This document shows, in pieces, positions 59,423 through 64,000 of a stretch of DNA of 64,000 nt (position 1 is the first letter of the stretch; the number at the start of each line of letters is the position of its first letter). The translations under genes were made by a program, and so were the position numbers. Source of the DNA: Litchfieldella xinjiangensis. GTDB taxonomy: Bacteria > Pseudomonadota > Gammaproteobacteria > Pseudomonadales > Halomonadaceae. Below the pieces are notes generated by a model. The model was not told the origin of the DNA, made no database searches, and worked only from the letters and a program-made list of their open reading frames with translations. Location of the stretch: contig NZ_JPZL01000004.1 of assembly GCF_000759345.1 (NCBI RefSeq), forward strand, positions 434,001-498,000, in the 5' to 3' direction.

Positions 59423-61573
59423 TCAGGCGTAGAAACGTTCACCGGACTTGGCCATCTGGCGCAACTTGTCGGTCGGCGCATAGAGCGGCCCCAATTCGTC
59501 GGCCAGGCGATCCGCCAGCGCGACGAACTCGGCTACGCCGGTGGCATCGATGTAGCGTAGTGCACCACCACGGAACGGAGGGAAGCCAATACCATAAATC
59601 AATGCCATGTCTGCCTCGGCGGGGGTGCCGACGATGCCATCTTCAAGACACCGCACGGTTTCCAGGCATAGCGGCACCATCATGCGCGCGATGATCTCGT
59701 CGTCGCTAAGTTCCTTTTGCTCTTTCACCACCTGCTTGACCAGTGCATATGCCTGGTCGTCGCTGACCTTCTTCGGCTTGCCCTTGCGATCTTCCTCGTA
59801 GGCATAGAAGCCCTTGGCATTTTTCTGGCCCAGACGATCGTTCTCGTACATCACCTGGATCGCGGTCTTGCTATCGCGGGCCATGCGCTCCGGGAAACCT
59901 TCTGCCATGACTTCATTGGCATGTACGGCGGTATCCATGCCGACCACATCGAGCAGATAGGCTGGCCCCATCGGCCAGCCGAATTTTTCCATGATCTTGT
60001 CGACGCGCTGGAAATCGGCGCCCTGCTCCACCAGGAAGCTGAAGCCTCCGAAATAAGGGAAGAGCACGCGATTGACCAGGAACCCCGGGCAGTCATTGAC
60101 CACGATCGGGGTCTTGCCCATGGCGCGAGCATAGGCGACGGTAGCGCCAACCGCGGCGTCTGATGTCTTCTCGCCCCGGATGACCTCCACCAGCGGCATG
60201 CGGTGTACCGGGTTGAAGAAGTGCATGCCACAGAAGTTCTCGGGGCGCTTGAGGTTCTGTGCCAAGCGATTGATCGAGATGGTCGAGGTGTTCGAGGTGA
60301 GTATGGCGTTATCGCCAATCAACCCTTCGACTTCGGTCAGGACGGCATCTTTGATTTTGGGGTTTTCGACTACGGCCTCGACGACCAGATCGACATGACC
60401 AAAATCGCCGTAGGAGAGCGTGGGCCGGATATTGGCGAGTTGTTCGGCCATTTTGCCGGTGTTGAGCTTGCCGCGCTCGACTTGCTTGGAAAAGAGCTTA
60501 CGCGCTTCCTTCAGACCCAGTTCGAGCGCCTCTTCCTTGATGTCCTTCATCAGGATCGGCGTGCCCTTGGAAGCACTCTGGTAGGCAATGCCTCCCCCCA
60601 TGATACCTGCGCCGAGTACGGCAGCCTGGGCGACCTTGCCACCCTTTTTCTCGTACTGACCGGCCTTTTTCTTGACGACCTGATCGTTCAAGAAGAGGCC
60701 TACCAGATTGAAACAGACATCGGTCTTGGCCAGCTTGGCGAAGCCCTTGGACTCGATGGCCTGTGCCCGGGCCCGGCCTTCGCCGGCCCCTTTCTGGATG
60801 ACCTTGATCGCCTCGATGGGCGCCGGATAGTGCGGGCCCGCCTTGCCAGCAACGTAGCCCTTGGCCGTCTCGAAGGCCATCATCTGTTCGATGGCATTGA
60901 GCTTGAGCGGGCCTTGCTTGTCTTCCCGGCGTGCCCGATAGTCGAGCTCACCCTGGTTGGCGCGCAGAAGAATATCCAATGCCGCTGCTTCGAGCTGATC
61001 GCCAGGCACCACAACGTCTACAGCGCCCATCTTGAGTGCTGCGTCAGCCTTGTTCTCGGTACCGCCAGCGATCCACTCGATGGCGTTATCGGCACCGATC
61101 ATGCGAGGCAGGCGTACGCATCCCCCCCAACCCGGGAGGATGCCCAGCTTGGTTTCCGGCAGTCCCATGCGAGCCGACTCGCTCATCACACGGAAGTCGG
61201 TCGTCAAGGCAACTTCGCAGCCGCCGCCCAGGGCCAATCCGTTGAGCGCTGTCACGGTAGGGAAAGGCAGGTCCTCGATGGCATTGAAAATGCCATGCAC
61301 ATGCTCGAGCATTGCCAAGATTTCATCATCGCCCTTTTCGAACATGCCATGGAATTCGGTAATGTCCGCGCCGACGATGAACGCATCCTTGGCGCTGGCG
61401 ATAACCAGGCCCTTGATGCCCTTTTCTTTTTGCAATGCCTCGACGGCATCACCCAGTTCCGTCACGACGGCCCCGGACAACTTGTTGATGGACTCGTCCT
61501 TCAGGTCGAAGGTGAGCGTAGCGATGCCATCGCCGTTGGTCGCCACCGAAATGGCATTGCCTTGGTAGATCAT
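59423..61573 (-). CDS. fadB: Multifunctional fatty acid oxidation complex alpha subunit
   Basis: This 716-residue protein combines an enoyl-CoA hydratase/isomerase domain (about 1-190: [29 protein letters not shown]) with an L-3-hydroxyacyl-CoA dehydrogenase (about 310-715: [13 protein letters not shown] Rossmann loop, [27 protein letters not shown]). It performs hydration and dehydrogenation in beta-oxidation together with FadA. The length matches E. coli FadB (729). It is divergent from the DUF5924 gene. Confidence 0.98.
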   Translation of the reverse strand: MIYQGNAISVATNGDGIATLTFDLKDESINKLSGAVVTELGDAVEALQKEKGIKGLVIASAKDAFIVGADITEFHGMFEKGDDEILAMLEHVHGIFNAIEDLPFPTVTALNGLALGGGCEVALTTDFRVMSESARMGLPETKLGILPGWGGCVRLPRMIGADNAIEWIAGGTENKADAALKMGAVDVVVPGDQLEAAALDILLRANQGELDYRARREDKQGPLKLNAIEQMMAFETAKGYVAGKAGPHYPAPIEAIKVIQKGAGEGRARAQAIESKGFAKLAKTDVCFNLVGLFLNDQVVKKKAGQYEKKGGKVAQAAVLGAGIMGGGIAYQSASKGTPILMKDIKEEALELGLKEARKLFSKQVERGKLNTGKMAEQLANIRPTLSYGDFGHVDLVVEAVVENPKIKDAVLTEVEGLIGDNAILTSNTSTISINRLAQNLKRPENFCGMHFFNPVHRMPLVEVIRGEKTSDAAVGATVAYARAMGKTPIVVNDCPGFLVNRVLFPYFGGFSFLVEQGADFQRVDKIMEKFGWPMGPAYLLDVVGMDTAVHANEVMAEGFPERMARDSKTAIQVMYENDRLGQKNAKGFYAYEEDRKGKPKKVSDDQAYALVKQVVKEQKELSDDEIIARMMVPLCLETVRCLEDGIVGTPAEADMALIYGIGFPPFRGGALRYIDATGVAEFVALADRLADELGPLYAPTDKLRQMAKSGERFYA

Positions 61574-61743
61574 CCACGCATCTCCACAGAAAGATTCATA
61601 CGGGCGTTTGATTGCTGGTTAGCTTGGTCCAGCTTGCTCCTGGCGTCAACCCCAGCGTCGCTAGGCCATCGTCTAACATCCGCCGAGGCAAGTGCCGCGT
61701 GTCGCCTTGAAGCGACTCCCCCTCGCCAAGCTCAGTTGCTAGG

Positions 61744-62973
61744 ATGCGCGGCATTTCTGTAACTGTCCTGGTACTCATGCGACACCCGGATTCAGACAAT
61801 GCTCCAGACATGAGTTCACATCGGGCAGCCAATGCCTGGTTCGCTCGCTTCCAGGCGATAACCGGCACCGCAGAACGCTTGGTCAAACGTCTTCGGCCTT
61901 TCTTATGGCTATGGCCTCCCATCGCCTTTGGTGCAGGTGTCGCCAGCTTCTTTCTGGTTGAGCGTCAACAATGGTTAGGGGCTGCCTTGGCGCTGGCCAT
62001 GTTGCTGGCCTGGGTCCTGCTACTCACGGAAAGCCTTCTTAGCCGGGTGCTTGCCCGTTTTGGCTACCCTTCGCCGCCTCGGACAGTTACCACCTTCATC
62101 GCCCAGATGATTCACCAGGAAACCCTTTTCTTCAGCCTGCCCTTCCTGCTTGCGACGACCGTCTGGACCAGTGGGCAGGCACTCTTCACGGTTCTGATCA
62201 TGGCCATGGCGGTCCTGGCGATTCTCGATCCTCTCTATTTCAGGCTCGCCGAGCGCCATCGCTGGATCTACTTCGCCTTCCATGCGCAATGCGTATTCGT
62301 GGTCATGCTGGTGGTACTGCCGCTGATGCTGCATCTGACGACCGGTGAGAGCCTGCGCTATGCCCTGCTGGTCATGGTGGTCTTCAGCTTGCCGAGCCTG
62401 TTGCACCTGATCCGTCCCAGACGGGTGAGGAGCTGGCTCGCTCTGATCACCCTGCTGGGGCTCTTGGCCACGTTGGGCTGGGTGGGCAGAGCCTGGGTAC
62501 CTCCCGCTACGCTATGGATCAGCGGAAGTGCACTATCCCCTGGGTTCGATGTCGAAGAAAGACGCCCACGCGGCAGCCTTCGCCTGCAAACAGATGAAGT
62601 GCGACGCAGCGGACTCTATGCGTATACCGCAATCCATGCCCCACGCGGGCTGCGTGAAACGGTCTATCACGAGTGGCGCTATCGGGGTGGACTCGTGGAC
62701 CGCGTCCCGCTGGAAATCCGCGGCGGGCGACAACAGGGCTATCGCGCCTGGTCCCACAAGCGTAACTTTCCTGAGGATCCGTCGGGCGACTGGCGTATTG
62801 ATGTGATGACGGCGTCCGGCCAACGCATCGGCATGATCCGCTTTGAGGTCAATGAGGATGCCAGCGAATCACGTATGGCCACTGGCACGATCTCACCTCC
62901 TGCGGGTCTGCCGGGCCTGGATTGGCCTCGTCTGGTACCTGGTAACGGTGCCAGTGAAGAAGGGGCATCTTGA
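61744..62973 (+). CDS. DUF5924/DUF2914-domain membrane protein
   Basis: This protein has up to 409 residues. There are about eight hydrophobic segments in the first 260 residues (FLWLWPPIAFGAGVASFFLVERQQW is the DUF5924 opening), then a C-terminal DUF2914-like beta domain (about 285-385), with YHEWRYRGG...RVPLEI, RAWSHKRNFPEDPSGDWRIDVMTASGQRIGMIRFEV. The function is unknown. The start is unresolved: ATG 61744, 61777 and 61810 are all possible, and none has a clear ribosome site. It is divergent from fadB. Confidence 0.8.
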   Translation: MRGISVTVLVLMRHPDSDNAPDMSSHRAANAWFARFQAITGTAERLVKRLRPFLWLWPPIAFGAGVASFFLVERQQWLGAALALAMLLAWVLLLTESLLSRVLARFGYPSPPRTVTTFIAQMIHQETLFFSLPFLLATTVWTSGQALFTVLIMAMAVLAILDPLYFRLAERHRWIYFAFHAQCVFVVMLVVLPLMLHLTTGESLRYALLVMVVFSLPSLLHLIRPRRVRSWLALITLLGLLATLGWVGRAWVPPATLWISGSALSPGFDVEERRPRGSLRLQTDEVRRSGLYAYTAIHAPRGLRETVYHEWRYRGGLVDRVPLEIRGGRQQGYRAWSHKRNFPEDPSGDWRIDVMTASGQRIGMIRFEVNEDASESRMATGTISPPAGLPGLDWPRLVPGNGASEEGAS

Positions 62974-63051
62974 CGCGCCCTGAAACAAGCACTTGCATTG
63001 CACGACGGGGGTTCGGACAATTCGAACAACAGTCAGCGATTACGGAACACC

Positions 63052-63510
63052 ATGCAACAGAATATCGGTTTCAAGCTGTCTCGATTGCCGCGCCTCTGGC
63101 GCGCGATACTCGACCGGCGCCTGGCCCCTCTTGAGCTGACCCAGACTCGTTGGATCACTCTTTATCATCTTTGGCATTTAGGAGACGGTCAGCCTCAATG
63201 CGATTTGGCCCGGGCTATCGGTGTCGAAGCCCCTTCGCTGGTTCGCACCCTCGACCAGTTGGCCGAACAGGGCTTGATCGAGCGCTGGCCGTGTGAGCAG
63301 GATCGTCGCAGCAAACGCGTCTTCCTCACGGCAGAAGCCACGCCCCTGCTCAAGCGAATCGATCATATCGTCAGTGAAGCCCGAGCGGAAATGCTCAGCG
63401 GGCTGGATAACGATGACATTGCCAAGCTCGACGAATTGCTCAGCCGCATCGAGCGTAACGGCCTGGATATCCAGGCCCGTGAAGGCGATGTCTCGGGCAT
63501 CAAGGCTTGA
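63052..63510 (+). CDS. slyA: SlyA-type MarR-family transcriptional regulator
   Basis: This 152-residue winged-helix regulator closely matches enteric SlyA: LWRAILDRRLAPLELTQTRWITLY, QCDLARAIGVEAPSLVRTLDQLAEQGLIERWPCEQDRRSKRVFLT. The LTQTRW, PSLVRTLDQL and DRR-wing residues agree with the operator-recognising parts, so it should bind TTAGC-N2-GCTAA. I chose ATG 63052 over 62998 by alignment to SlyA length. A small inverted repeat GTTCG-N7-CGAAC (63011-63027) sits in its leader. Operators of the SlyA type occur at 11235-11274, upstream of an efflux operon. Confidence 0.93.
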   Translation: MQQNIGFKLSRLPRLWRAILDRRLAPLELTQTRWITLYHLWHLGDGQPQCDLARAIGVEAPSLVRTLDQLAEQGLIERWPCEQDRRSKRVFLTAEATPLLKRIDHIVSEARAEMLSGLDNDDIAKLDELLSRIERNGLDIQAREGDVSGIKA

Positions 63511-63988
63511 CGCTTTTCGATCCCGATTCGACCGGTGCACTTCCTTGCCGGTCGGGTCTGCCTGCCAATGCATCCCTCAACGCGGCAAAACTCTGGGCAT
63601 AGGCCACGAATCGCTCACCCTGCTGCGATTCATACCACCACATGGTCAAAGCCTCCCGGTCCGACTCCAGTACGAGAGCATCCTGAGGTAAGCGTTCCAG
63701 TAACATGACAAGATGGTCTTCTGCGTCGGCAGGTAAGGGACGCAACGGTTCGATGCGCCAGCGCCACCCCGGCCGAAACGTTTTCAGCGCCTCGCTCGCC
63801 TTCTCGTTACGTACCAGCATGAATCGAGGCCCCGGCCGTTGCGGTGGATAGGTCCAGCGATAGCTCGGCATCGTCCCCCGTACCTCATGCAGTGGCGGCT
63901 TGGCCAGCTTGACCGTCACGCCTTCTTGTGTCGCTGTAGTGCGCAGCCGTGAGACTCGCGCCTGCCGGGGGCTGGGCTTGAGCCACAT
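63500..63988 (-). CDS. Uncharacterised protein (may continue past window end)
   Basis: This frame has 162 codons from ATG 63988, but it remains open to base 64000, so the true start may lie outside the window. It is basic, with a Pro/Arg-rich first third and a central RPGPRFMLVRNEKASEALKTFRPGWRWRIEPLRPLPADAEDHL stretch, then a helical segment (GERFVAYAQSFAALRDAL). I do not recognise a family. It overlaps the slyA 3' end by 11 bp in convergent orientation. Confidence 0.6.
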   Translation of the reverse strand: MWLKPSPRQARVSRLRTTATQEGVTVKLAKPPLHEVRGTMPSYRWTYPPQRPGPRFMLVRNEKASEALKTFRPGWRWRIEPLRPLPADAEDHLVMLLERLPQDALVLESDREALTMWWYESQQGERFVAYAQSFAALRDALAGRPDRQGSAPVESGSKSVKP

Positions 63989-64000
63989 GACCGGGGCAAT

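Noticed and set aside
60203-61762. 519-codon open frame antisense to fadB
   Set aside because: It mirrors the fadB coding frame, has no ribosome site or recognisable domain, and is a GC-driven shadow.

Overview
The window is about 60% GC, with rare AT-rich patches, and looks like a chromosomal segment of a halophilic gammaproteobacterium of the Halomonadaceae (Halomonas/Chromohalobacter type). The evidence is pseudomonad-style synteny (leuCDB-asd-fimV-truA-trpF-accD-folC-dedD-cvpA-purF-metZ, here with trpBA inserted), a BCCT compatible-solute transporter, paired PA2778/PA2779-type genes and a SlyA orthologue. I see no rRNA or tRNA genes, CRISPR arrays, insertion sequences or prophage.

Layout. 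1-2033: 3' part of a TctE-like sensor kinase overlapping a periplasmic binding protein gene. 2057-9000: siroheme methyltransferase, NSS sodium symporter, the divergent argO/argP pair, a thiamine-binding protein, cyclopropane fatty acid synthase and a diguanylate cyclase. 8982-11280: an HlyD/DUF2955 efflux pair whose promoter is embedded between two SlyA-type operators. 11293-18930: an operon with 4-nt overlaps throughout, encoding a MukF-like kleisin, a MukE-like subunit, a giant 1638-residue SMC-like ATPase and a group II truncated haemoglobin. 19002-28832: BCCT transporter, DUF99 protein, phhB and an aromatic aminotransferase, a MATE exporter, a PAS-GGDEF-EAL protein, a 2-oxoglutarate dioxygenase, YceI and cytochrome b561. 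29001-45981: a long co-directional minus-strand block for methionine, purine, folate, fatty acid, tryptophan, aspartate-family and leucine biosynthesis plus truA and fimV. 46130-48369: a LysR regulator divergent from leuC and coupled to a membrane protein. 48374-55415: DUF1451 protein, leuS-lptE-holA, a YchJ-type protein and the PA2779/PA2778 pair. 55463-58165: ketopantoate reductase, a PEBP protein and a cluster of small proteins. 58216-61573: fadBA. 61744-64000: DUF5924 protein, slyA and an uncharacterised gene reaching the window edge.

The most unusual element is the condensin-like operon. It resembles MksBEF/Wadjet complexes, but I see no JetD/MksG nuclease gene, the SMC-like protein has Gly where the Walker B catalytic Glu is expected, and a globin is translationally coupled as the last gene. 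A second regulatory theme is the SlyA-type regulator at 63052-63510 and its probable target promoter 52 kb away at 11231-11277. Functional assignments rest on motif recognition in the translated sequence; no database searches were run.
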